This document shows, piece by piece, positions 41,185 to 51,900 of a stretch of 64,000 bases of DNA. The notes below the pieces were generated by a model, which did no database searches, was not told where the DNA came from, and saw only the letters and a list, made by a program, of their open reading frames with translations. This stretch comes from a virus. Made by a program: the position numbers and the translations under genes. Numbering within the stretch: position 1 is the first letter of the stretch; every line of letters begins with the position of its first letter. The stretch lies in IMG/VR virus record IMGVR_UViG_3300047557_001693, positions 1 to 64,000 of that record, one strand, 5' to 3'.

Positions 41185-44100
41185 ATGCCAGTAAGTAAGA
41201 ACACTTGGATTAAAGGATTAAATTCAGACTTTTCAAAACTTAAAACTCAACCAGATAGTTACCTTGATGCTAAAAACATCAGGGTAATTACTGATGAGGG
41301 TTCATCAACATTTGCTATAGAAAACATTAGAGGTAATAAGTTTGACTTTAAGTTACCTCCAATTGAAGCTACACATTCATTTACCAAGATTAATAATTAC
41401 TCAGGTACAGCATTTATATTTATACAAAGAACAGTGTTTGATCCTTCAACAGGTTTTTCTTATGTTGAACAAAATTTCTTTACTATAAATAACATACAAG
41501 ATAAATCATATGAGTTTATAAGTATTGAATTAAATAATATACTTGCAGATCCTACATTTATATTTTCTGGTAAAGAAAATTTAAAGTTTTATTTTAATTC
41601 TAATAATGTAGTACTATATGATTTTAAACCACAATCAGATATTATTAATTCTAGTATAACTGTTACTACAAGTAATATAGAATATATACAAAGAACAGAT
41701 AAAATTACTGGCCATACTATATTAGGATGGGGTGTATATAATGATAATGTAGTACTTATAAGTTGTAGTGGAGGAGAATCTTCAGTAGATCCTTTAGATA
41801 CTGAAGGGTTTTTATGGGATGTAACTTATAATAATGCTACTGGTAATATAATTACTTCACAACTAGATGGTTTGTTTTTAAAACCATTAACCACATTAAA
41901 ATATGCAGGTAGATTAAATCTATCTAGAAACTATACTATTAGTGAACATTTAAAATGTAGATTTGAAAGTACTGAAATTACAAGAGTAGTATGGACAGAT
42001 TGGTATAATAACTTAAGAACTTGTAATATACAAGACCCTCAAATATGGGCAACACCTGAAGAATTATTTTCTTATATACCATTACACTTACCACAAAAAC
42101 CTATTATTGAACAAATAATAGATGGTGGTACATTACCTGCAGGTAAATATCAATACTTCTATCAACTATATTCTAATCAAGGTGCCAAATCTACATACTC
42201 ACCTGTAAGTAGTTTAATATCATTATTTTCAGGTGATATTTCTAAATATGTAGTTACAGGTAGTAAACCAGGAGTTAATTCACAAAAGTCAGTTAAGATT
42301 CAATTAACTAATTTAGATACTAACTATGATATTATTAGAATAGGTTATATAGTATATCAGATTGCAGATTTTCCAGAAGCATTCTTTTTTGATGAAAGAT
42401 TTATTCCTGATGATGGATTTATAAGTATAGTTCACAATGGTAATGAGAATGACATTCCTGTAGATTCTACAGAGATTGCTAATCTTAATAGACCACCAGA
42501 AATATTTAAAACTCTTGATGTTGTAAGAAATAGATTGTTTGCAGCTAATGCAATTACTAAATACTTTGATCCTGCATTTGATGCAAGAGCTTATAGATTT
42601 AATTCTTCAAGAATATCTAAACTATATAATGCAAGTGATACTATATCAACTCCATCAGTTTTAATAAATGCTAATAGTAATACAATATCTATTGAAGGTA
42701 ATATATCAGGTCCTATTGACTATTCATTAATACCTGATAATTTTGATGTTATAAATCCATTTAATGATGAGAATCCTGATATATCTGTAAATCCATTATC
42801 TGCTGGTAACTGGGGAGCTAATTCTCAATACAAATATAAATCTGATGGTATAACATTAGGTGGTGAAGGTTTAAATATAAGTTATGAATTTATTGTTGAT
42901 ACTAAATTAGCTAAACTTGCAGGTTTACCAAATACAACACCTTATATAAGACCTGCTATGGATGGTGTTAATGATTTTACACAACCATTCACAGATACAT
43001 ATACTTATTATTTATCTAACAATACATCATTAGATTCTATGAAAAATCCTTATGTAGAATCTTTATTTACAGGATATTCTAGAGGTGAAGTGTATAGATT
43101 TGGTATTGTATTCTATGATATATATGGTTATCCATCTTATGTTAATTGGATAGGTGATATTAAGTTTCCATTTGCATATGACAGTAATGGAGATTTTGGT
43201 TTAACTGATAATAATGCAGGTAATAGAGATTTTGCAATTCTAACAATAGACCCTTCATATTACTCTGATTCACTTAGTCAAACTATATTTAATAATACTT
43301 TATTATTTAGTGGTAGCGTGTCTGATATAACAGATTATGTTGATACATTTAATACTTCATTTTTACCTAATGCTTTAGATATAACTGCATCAGTTTATAA
43401 TTCAACTCAAGTTTATTTTTCATTTCCTGCAGGTTTAGGTGCTGTTGGTTTAATAATTGAAGCTCTTCCTGGTGGTTCTACTGTAAACAGTACTTCAGCA
43501 ATAGTTTTTCCTGCAGGTTATTCTCAAGTAAGTGGTGACTTATATACAAAACAAATAGGTATTAAATTTACATTAGACATTAGTAAACCACAGTTTCAAG
43601 CTATTAAAGATCAAATATCTGGATGGTCTTATGTAAGAGTTAGAAGAGATATTAATAATAGTACTAGATTAGGTACAGGTGTTTTATTACCAACTGTATA
43701 TGTAGAATTTGCTCCAGATTCAGTAGGTAAATATAATATAGTACCTTATGAAAGAAGTGGTGATATACTTCCTACAAATGATAGATGGTTATTTGATTCA
43801 ACAATACAAGGTAATCCTAATTGGAGAACAAGAGCTAGAATACAAACTTTTTATTCACCTAATTTTTTAAATAGAAAATCAGGTTTTTTTATATCAAATG
43901 ATTATATGAGAATGATAGGTAGGACTAATGATTTTAGTCAATTATCATATTATTCTCAAAAAATATTTAATTCTGCAACATGGCCTTCAAATACAGTATT
44001 ATATTATATAGCATCTGCTGATTTTAATTATACTTATGGACTTGAAACAACTAATCCTTTAGTACCAGATAGTACAGGTACAACTTCAGATTATACAGCT

Positions 44101-45939
44101 ACATCTAAAAATAAATTTGAAATAGCAGGTAGAACATATGTTAATTATCCAACAGGTGGAGGCTCTTTACCTGTTAATAGTATTACAGGTTTAGATTTTC
44201 CATTTATAAATATGGCTTCTTCTAACATGAATGAAGCTGAAAATAATGAATATATGGAATGGGGTAATGCTTGTGAATTAATGACATTTATTCAACCTGG
44301 ACCTGATACTTCTAGAGCATATAATAGTAATACTTTAAAATTACCATTATATTTAACTTCATATGAAAGATATTTAACAAGTCAATATGGTGGATGGTTA
44401 AGATCTGATAGATATGGTAATGATTATATACTTACTAATCACTTTCAACCTTGGGATAAAAATACATCAGAAGATAATTATCCTAGTGGATTAGTAACTA
44501 ATGGTGTATTTGGTGGAGATACTTATGTTAATTATTTTGATTGGCAAAGAAGTAATATAAATTATAAAGAAGGTAGTGGATGGGATATAAGTCCAAATCC
44601 AGGAAGTAATCCTCCATTTGGATTAGGTTTATTTTTTCCTTGTGAATCATCATTTAATACAGAATTAAATATAAGTAATCAACATGCATCTAATAGATTA
44701 GATACTGTTGAAGGTAGTTATACAATAACTCCAAGTTATTATGTTTATAATGATGCACTATCTCAACAAAATACAACTAACCTATTTATATCTAAAGGCT
44801 TAAATCAAACTAATGTAGTTCGTGAACCACATACTATATATGGTACAGAACCTAAGTTAGATAATGAAAGAATAGATAGTTGGAGATCATTCTTAATTAA
44901 CAATGCACTTACTGTTAATGGTAACTATGGTGAGATCAATAGACTAGTTCAATTTAAAGATAAACTATACTATTATCAAAATGATGGATTTGGTGTTGCA
45001 TCTGTTAATGAGAGAGTACTTGCTAATGAAGGTGATGCTACACAAACTCAATTAGGTACAGGTACTTTACTTCAAAGATTTGACTATATATCTACTGAAA
45101 CAGGAGCTAAACATTCATTTGCTGTAAAAGCTACAGGTTCTGCTATATATCACTATGATGCTTTTATTAATAAGTTGTTTAAATATTCAATGTCTAAAGA
45201 TGGTGCAGGTGTATCACCACTTACTGATGTTAATGGTTTAAGTGGATTCTTTAGAACTGCATTTGTTAATACTGAATTAAAAAGTGTAGATAAAATATCT
45301 TTAACAGGTAATAGTAGAATAGGTATAACATCAGGTTATAATTCAGAATACAATACAGTATATTTTACATTCTTTGATGGAACTAAAAATGTTAAAACTA
45401 CAATAGCATATAATGAACTATTAGATTCTTTTGAATCTTTCTGTGACTTTTATCCATCATTATATATCAACATGAGAAAAAGATTTTTGTCAATTAATCC
45501 ATTGGCAACATCTGAAGTATATACACATAATCTAGGATTAAGAAATACTTTTTATGGAACTACATTTCCATCATATATTAAATTTAGAGTTAATGAAAAC
45601 TCAGACTTTGTAAAGACATTTGATAACTTTATTATTAATACTGAAGTTATTGATGTAGCAACAGATCAACAATTAAATGAAACTATTACTAGTTATGCTA
45701 TATCTAATGACTATCAAATAGTTAATGAAAGAATTGCTAACTTTACTGAGAAGATTAGATCTTGGAGATTACAAATCCCAAGAGATGAAACTAATCCTAA
45801 CTTAAATATAAAACCAAGAATGTCTGATAAATACATTGATGTACTATTTAAACATACTATTAATGGTGGAGATAAAATATTCAGACTACATGATGTAATG
45901 ACTGAATACTCATTAAGAAGTAAAATACTACCTAGATAA
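41185..45939 (+). CDS. Large tail stabilisation / muzzle-like protein
   Basis: A 1584-residue protein. The N-terminal WIKGLNSDFSK and SYLDAKNIRV phrases match what I know of the P22 gp10-type stabilisation proteins, in crass-like phages a very long gene next to the ring genes. The rest is almost all beta, with many Tyr/Asn/Ser-rich loops (GEVYRFGIVFYDIYGYPSYV, YNEYNTVYFTFFDGTKNV-like) and no catalytic motif. In the known crass-like virion structure a protein of this class closes the tail end (muzzle). It begins 12 bases after the ring gene and is followed three bases later by the 2396-residue gene. Confidence 0.75.
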   Translation: MPVSKNTWIKGLNSDFSKLKTQPDSYLDAKNIRVITDEGSSTFAIENIRGNKFDFKLPPIEATHSFTKINNYSGTAFIFIQRTVFDPSTGFSYVEQNFFTINNIQDKSYEFISIELNNILADPTFIFSGKENLKFYFNSNNVVLYDFKPQSDIINSSITVTTSNIEYIQRTDKITGHTILGWGVYNDNVVLISCSGGESSVDPLDTEGFLWDVTYNNATGNIITSQLDGLFLKPLTTLKYAGRLNLSRNYTISEHLKCRFESTEITRVVWTDWYNNLRTCNIQDPQIWATPEELFSYIPLHLPQKPIIEQIIDGGTLPAGKYQYFYQLYSNQGAKSTYSPVSSLISLFSGDISKYVVTGSKPGVNSQKSVKIQLTNLDTNYDIIRIGYIVYQIADFPEAFFFDERFIPDDGFISIVHNGNENDIPVDSTEIANLNRPPEIFKTLDVVRNRLFAANAITKYFDPAFDARAYRFNSSRISKLYNASDTISTPSVLINANSNTISIEGNISGPIDYSLIPDNFDVINPFNDENPDISVNPLSAGNWGANSQYKYKSDGITLGGEGLNISYEFIVDTKLAKLAGLPNTTPYIRPAMDGVNDFTQPFTDTYTYYLSNNTSLDSMKNPYVESLFTGYSRGEVYRFGIVFYDIYGYPSYVNWIGDIKFPFAYDSNGDFGLTDNNAGNRDFAILTIDPSYYSDSLSQTIFNNTLLFSGSVSDITDYVDTFNTSFLPNALDITASVYNSTQVYFSFPAGLGAVGLIIEALPGGSTVNSTSAIVFPAGYSQVSGDLYTKQIGIKFTLDISKPQFQAIKDQISGWSYVRVRRDINNSTRLGTGVLLPTVYVEFAPDSVGKYNIVPYERSGDILPTNDRWLFDSTIQGNPNWRTRARIQTFYSPNFLNRKSGFFISNDYMRMIGRTNDFSQLSYYSQKIFNSATWPSNTVLYYIASADFNYTYGLETTNPLVPDSTGTTSDYTATSKNKFEIAGRTYVNYPTGGGSLPVNSITGLDFPFINMASSNMNEAENNEYMEWGNACELMTFIQPGPDTSRAYNSNTLKLPLYLTSYERYLTSQYGGWLRSDRYGNDYILTNHFQPWDKNTSEDNYPSGLVTNGVFGGDTYVNYFDWQRSNINYKEGSGWDISPNPGSNPPFGLGLFFPCESSFNTELNISNQHASNRLDTVEGSYTITPSYYVYNDALSQQNTTNLFISKGLNQTNVVREPHTIYGTEPKLDNERIDSWRSFLINNALTVNGNYGEINRLVQFKDKLYYYQNDGFGVASVNERVLANEGDATQTQLGTGTLLQRFDYISTETGAKHSFAVKATGSAIYHYDAFINKLFKYSMSKDGAGVSPLTDVNGLSGFFRTAFVNTELKSVDKISLTGNSRIGITSGYNSEYNTVYFTFFDGTKNVKTTIAYNELLDSFESFCDFYPSLYINMRKRFLSINPLATSEVYTHNLGLRNTFYGTTFPSYIKFRVNENSDFVKTFDNFIINTEVIDVATDQQLNETITSYAISNDYQIVNERIANFTEKIRSWRLQIPRDETNPNLNIKPRMSDKYIDVLFKHTINGGDKIFRLHDVMTEYSLRSKILPR

Positions 45940-45941
45940 TT

Positions 45942-48900
45942 ATGGCAGAAAAAAACTCACTCTGGAAAAACATTAGGAAGAAAGCTGAACAAAACAGAAG
46001 GACAGGTGCTAAACCTAAAAAGCCTACTGCTGAAATGCTTAGGCAAGAAAGAAAAATTAAAGCTCAAAAAGCTAATGGTGGTCCTGTAGGTGATGATGAT
46101 TTAATGCTTTCAAATATTTATAATAAATATCCTGCTTTTAGAAATATGGGAAATGTTACATTAAAAGCAGATACTGGATTTACAAAAGAAAACACAGGTA
46201 TTGGAGATATAGAGTTTTTTGATTCAAAAACTAAAGAGATTACTTATCCTAATGGTTACAAAGTTGTTAATCCAAGTAATAATGGATCTGGAATTATATA
46301 TAATCCAAATACAAATACTGAGCAAAATATAATGTTAGATATGTTGCATGGGATGCCTTCAGATCCAGTATATAATAAAATAAAATCTGAGCTTGGAGAT
46401 GCTTATCTTAATTCTGAATTTGCAGAAGATTTTTATAATGATAGTAAATATTTTAAAAATAAAGTAGGTGAAGAAAAATGGAAAGAATGGTATGGTAATG
46501 ATAAAGGATTTTTTGATAAAAGTTATTTAGATGGTGTTATAAGAAACTTAATGTTTGAAGGAACTGCAGAAGATTTTAAAAAAAACAATTATTGGGAAGA
46601 TGCTCGTAAAGAATATTTTAAAGATAAGGATATAAAAACTAAATACACTCAGTTAGAAAATTATCTTAAAACAGGACAAGGGTATGTTTTACCAGAAGTA
46701 GAAATATTTGGTGATAAAATAAAAGCTAATGGAGGACCTACCAAATCATTAGTACAACCTCCAGTATTATTAGATGATAATATTATTTATCCTACTGATA
46801 ATCCTTATATGCCAGGAGTAAATAAAGATATTTTAGATTCTGACTATGATAGTTACATGAGATGGAGAGAAGGTTTTATAAATAATCAAGGAATGACTCC
46901 TGAAGAATATTATCAAACTTATCCTAGTAGACAAGAATATGATAGACAAAATTTTGATCCTGCAAATTTTTATAAAGGTGTTTCATTAGCTCAAGGTGGA
47001 CCAACAGATGGTAAAGATGATCCTTTTAAATCTACTTTAAATCAAGGAGTTACTGTTGCTAAACCTGCTCAAGATTGGGTAAGTTCTTGGGTTCAACATC
47101 CTGAATTTGCTAATAGATTAAATGAAAATTTTCGAGACCATGCTTCAAAATTAAGTAAAAAAATTTATGGAAATAAAGAAGCTAAACAAAGAGCAGCTGA
47201 GTCTAATTTAAAAAGTATAAATAAAGCAATACCTGGTGTTATAAGTGATATCTACGATACTAAATTTTTATATAACACAAATCCAGAAAATAATTCACAA
47301 TTACTTGATTTATATAGAGCTAGTTATAATGATCCTGAGTATGATAAATTTTTTAAAAAAACCATGAGTAAAAATCCTCAAGGATTTACTGATGAACAAG
47401 GTAGAATTGTAATTACAAATGCAGCTAATGATCAATATGGTCCAGAATCAGTATCTGTTCATGAGTTAATGCATAAAACAGGTTTATATGATGATGAAAC
47501 TTTTGATAGAACATTTAAAGGTAAATTTTTAACACCTTCTCAAGATAGATTAGATAAAGATTTTAATAGAGGTGAAATGTATCCTTTTTTAATGCAAATG
47601 AGATTTGATAATAATTTTCAACCAGGTGAAATAATTACTCCAGAAAGATTAAAACAAATTAAAGAATCAGGATATAAAAATCATTTATTTAAATATTATA
47701 CTGATGATGAAATATCTAAATACTTAAATACACTTGCTAGTAATCAAACACAAACACCTATGCAATATGCTGCTCAAGGTGGATATATGTATGATAGTGG
47801 TGGAAATACTAACCCTGTTACACTTTATAAAAAAGCACAATATGATCCTAATACAGGTAAGATATTAGAATATGCAGGTACTCAAGGTAATGAATACTAT
47901 GTGACACCTAATACACCTCAAGGTATTGATTTTGAAAGAAGACTTTCTGAAATTGAAGTTGTTGAAGATACTGGTTTATATAATCCAGATATTGTTGGTC
48001 CAACTGCACCAAAGTTTATTCCATCTGAAACTGGTTGGATACAAAATCCTAATTGGAGAGGAGGAGATGCTTTAGAATATGTACCAATTGAATCTGCATT
48101 ATTACCTGCTAGTTTGCCTATTAAAGCAAGTACAAATTTAGGTAAAGTAGGTAAGTTTGCAGCAGAAGCTTTAAACCCTTTAGGAGGATTTAGAAATATA
48201 TCTAAAAAACTAGTTAAATCACCTAATACTTTTAAATCAGAAATAGATTGGGGTAAATGGAATCCAGATACACCAAACTATCCAGAACTTATTAATGAGT
48301 ACAATGCAATAGAAGAATCTACTAAAAAAGCAGGTACCTGGATGAAAAATCCTGATGGTTCTCCTTTTCAAGGAACTCCTGAACAATTTATACAACAGCG
48401 AAGTAGTTGGTTTAAAAAATATGTTGAAGATGCAGGAGGAAATTATGATGAAGTCATTAATGATCCTTATTTTTATCATGGTTCAAAAACTAAAGGAATA
48501 AAAGAGTTTCATACTCCTCAACATGCTGATTATACAAAAGCAACAGGAGATACTCCTGAAACTGGTATATTTATAACTAAACGTAAAAGTTTAGCTGATA
48601 TATATGCTTCAGAAAAATTATTCGATGATTTAACTCCAAAAATTGGTAAAAAAACAGGAGAAACTTATCAACTTTATGCTCCTGCAAATTATGCTAATCC
48701 TGGATTAAAAAATCCAAATAATTCAAATAAATTAATAAATACAGGAACTTTAAAATTAAAAGATGTAGATTATTTGGAAAGTTTAGGTTATTCTGGTTTA
48801 AAACAATCATCTATGTTTGAAGGAAGTGAAAGAGCTATATTTAATCCAAATTTACTTAAATCAGCAGTAGGTAATGTAGGATTTTTTGATATAACTAATC

Positions 48901-51900
48901 CTAATATATATAAAGTAGTAGTTCCGCCAGCAGCAATAATAGGAACAGGAGTAGTAGGAGCAGAAGCAATGCAAGGCTCTCAACCTGAACAACAATCAAA
49001 AGGTGGTCACATAAATCCATATATGTACTATGCAGGTGGACCAATGCAATCAACTAATAACAAATATTCAAAAAATAATATTATGAAATATAAACGAGGA
49101 GGTGGTGTTGGAGGTTTCTTCAAAGACTATGGTAATTATTTAATAAACGCTAACCTTGCTCCTTTTGAAGCTTTAACAGGTAAAGATTTTTTTGACCCTG
49201 AATATAATAATAAGATTTTTCAAGTTGGAGATAAAATTACTGAAACAGCATCTAACATAGGTATGGGTATGTTAGGTTCTATGTATTTAACACCTCAAGG
49301 TTATCAAGCAGCTAGACAAGGTATAAATTCTATTTCTGATGAATTTATAGATACTCCACAACAACAGCAGCAACAATATCCTCAACAACAATATTCTCCT
49401 AATGTAAATCAAGGATTATCATTTGCAGCTACTGGTGGTAATATAAATAATAATTCATTAAATTTGCAAAACTCTATGAGAGGTAAATACAACAGTTATA
49501 AAAGAAAGTATTCCAGAGGTGGTACTTTTCAAAAATATGGAATAAATGAAATTCCTGAATCTGCAGGTTATCATCATCAAAATGCTTATGGTGGAGTACC
49601 TATTGGACCTAATGCTATGGCTGAAGGTGGAGAATTTGTACTTGACAATAATTATGTTGTATCAGATCAAGTAGATGGTATGAACACTCAAACTGATGAG
49701 TTTGGTAGAACTATGGCTCAAAATCTTAAAAGAGATTTGAGTAAATATACATTAAGAGATTTAGATTCTAAAAATAGAGATCAAGAAAGAAGACCTTACA
49801 GTGATATTTCTAGCCTTACTATTGAGCAAATTAAACAAAATGCTATAATAGAAACTGAAAAGGCAAGAGCTGAAGCACAAGCTAAAGAAGAACAAAGACA
49901 AGCTATGGTTAATGGTGCTTTACAATATGCAGCTGCAGGTGGTAAGTTAAATAAAGATCTTGAAAAGATTTTAAGTAATGATATCCAAAGATATGTTGAA
50001 GCAGATAATTATTATGCTTATGGTGGATATCTTCCTAAAGATAAAGGGTTTAATATGCCTAACTCCTATGCTAAAGGTGGTAGTATTCATATTAAGAAAT
50101 CTAAAAGAGGTACATTTACTGCTGCAGCTAAAAAGAGAGGTAAATCTGTACAAGAGTTTGCAAGACAAGTATTAGCTAATAAAGAAAAATATTCTGCAGC
50201 TATGGTTAAAAAAGCTAACTTTGCTAGAAATGCTTCTAAATGGAAACATGCAGATGGTGGATATACTTTTGGAAATGAAACTCCTGAAATAATTTATCCA
50301 CAACAACCAATGTTATACAATATAGCTCCAACAGATGTTGAACAACCATATGTTATAAATAATAATCAACTTCTCAATAGTATGCCAAAAAGAAATCCTG
50401 TAATTTCTGATGAAGGTTTTATATATGATGATAGTGAAACAAATGTTAAACCAACTACATCATTAGATTATAATATTGATAAAAATATAATTGATCCTAA
50501 TAATAAAAATTTAAATGCAAATATAAATTTCTTAAGAGAAAGTTCAAAAGGTAAAATAGGAGTTACTGGTAGTTATGAAAATTCTACAACTTTAACACCA
50601 CAAGAGTTAGAAGAAATTAGAACACAACAAGCAATAAATCAACAAAAATTAAATTTAGGTTTAACTGGTAGTAGAACATTTAATACAAAAAATGATGGTA
50701 AAATAATAGTTGGAGGAAGTGTAAATTCTACTATGCAACCAGGTTCTGCACCAGTTTATAATTATCAAGGTACTGTTGGTTATAGTACACCTAAAGGAAA
50801 TACATTTGATGCTAATATTTCAAGAGATGCAGCTACTGGAGCTACTACTGGAAAAGTTAGTGGTAAAATTGTATTTGGAAAAGCAAAAGGTGGTCCAATG
50901 GTATCTAATGTTGCACAACCATTTCAAGTAGCTGCACAAAACAGAGGTGGAATGATGATGAATTATGCTATGGGTGGTAATATGTATGCTATGGGTGGTC
51001 CTGGTGATGAATTAGATCCTGAACAACTTAAAGCACAAGGATTTGTAGAATATGAAGAATATTTTTACAATCCTACTACTGGTCAATATATTGATAAAGT
51101 TTCTATAGACACTAGACGTGAAAAACAACTTCAGGAACGTATAGATAGATTTATGGAACAAGATGTTAAATTTGATAATTCAGCTATAAAACCTATGGCT
51201 AGTTTATTAAGTAATACAGGAATTGAAAATTCACCTATTAATACAGGTATAATGACATATGATGCAACTCCTCAAGCTACAAATCCACTTGGAGGAATTA
51301 AAAAACCTGGAATGGAAAATATGATTGGTTCTAATACTTTTGAACCAGGAACTACTTATAGTATAGCTAATACAAATCCTTATGGAAGTTATTATGATTT
51401 AAGATATTCAGATCCAAATTCTTTTGACTTTTCTTTAGATAGATTTCCTATTTTAGATAGAGAGGGTAACATTCAAACTACTCCTGAAGATTTTGCAAGA
51501 TTACAAAGTGTAGCAGGTACAGATATTGAACAATCTAGATTAAATAGATTTACTGAACCTTACAATCAAGTAATGTCTACTAGAGATAAAGTTAGAAGAG
51601 CTTATCAAAATAAATCTCCTTACTTAGATAATATGGTAGATGAGCCTGCTAAATCTAATAAGTCAAATAATTATTTTAGAAATCTAAATACACCTAATGT
51701 AATAGATGCTCAAGGTAATACAAGTAGTATTCTTAGTAGAAGAAATAAAAATCAATCTACACCAGTAGAACCTATTGAAAGAATGCAATCTAGAAATCTT
51801 CAGCAATTACCTACAGATAATACACCATTATCAATAACAAATAACTATCCAGAGTCTAGTTATAGACCAGCTACATTAACAGAAGAAGAACAAAACATGT

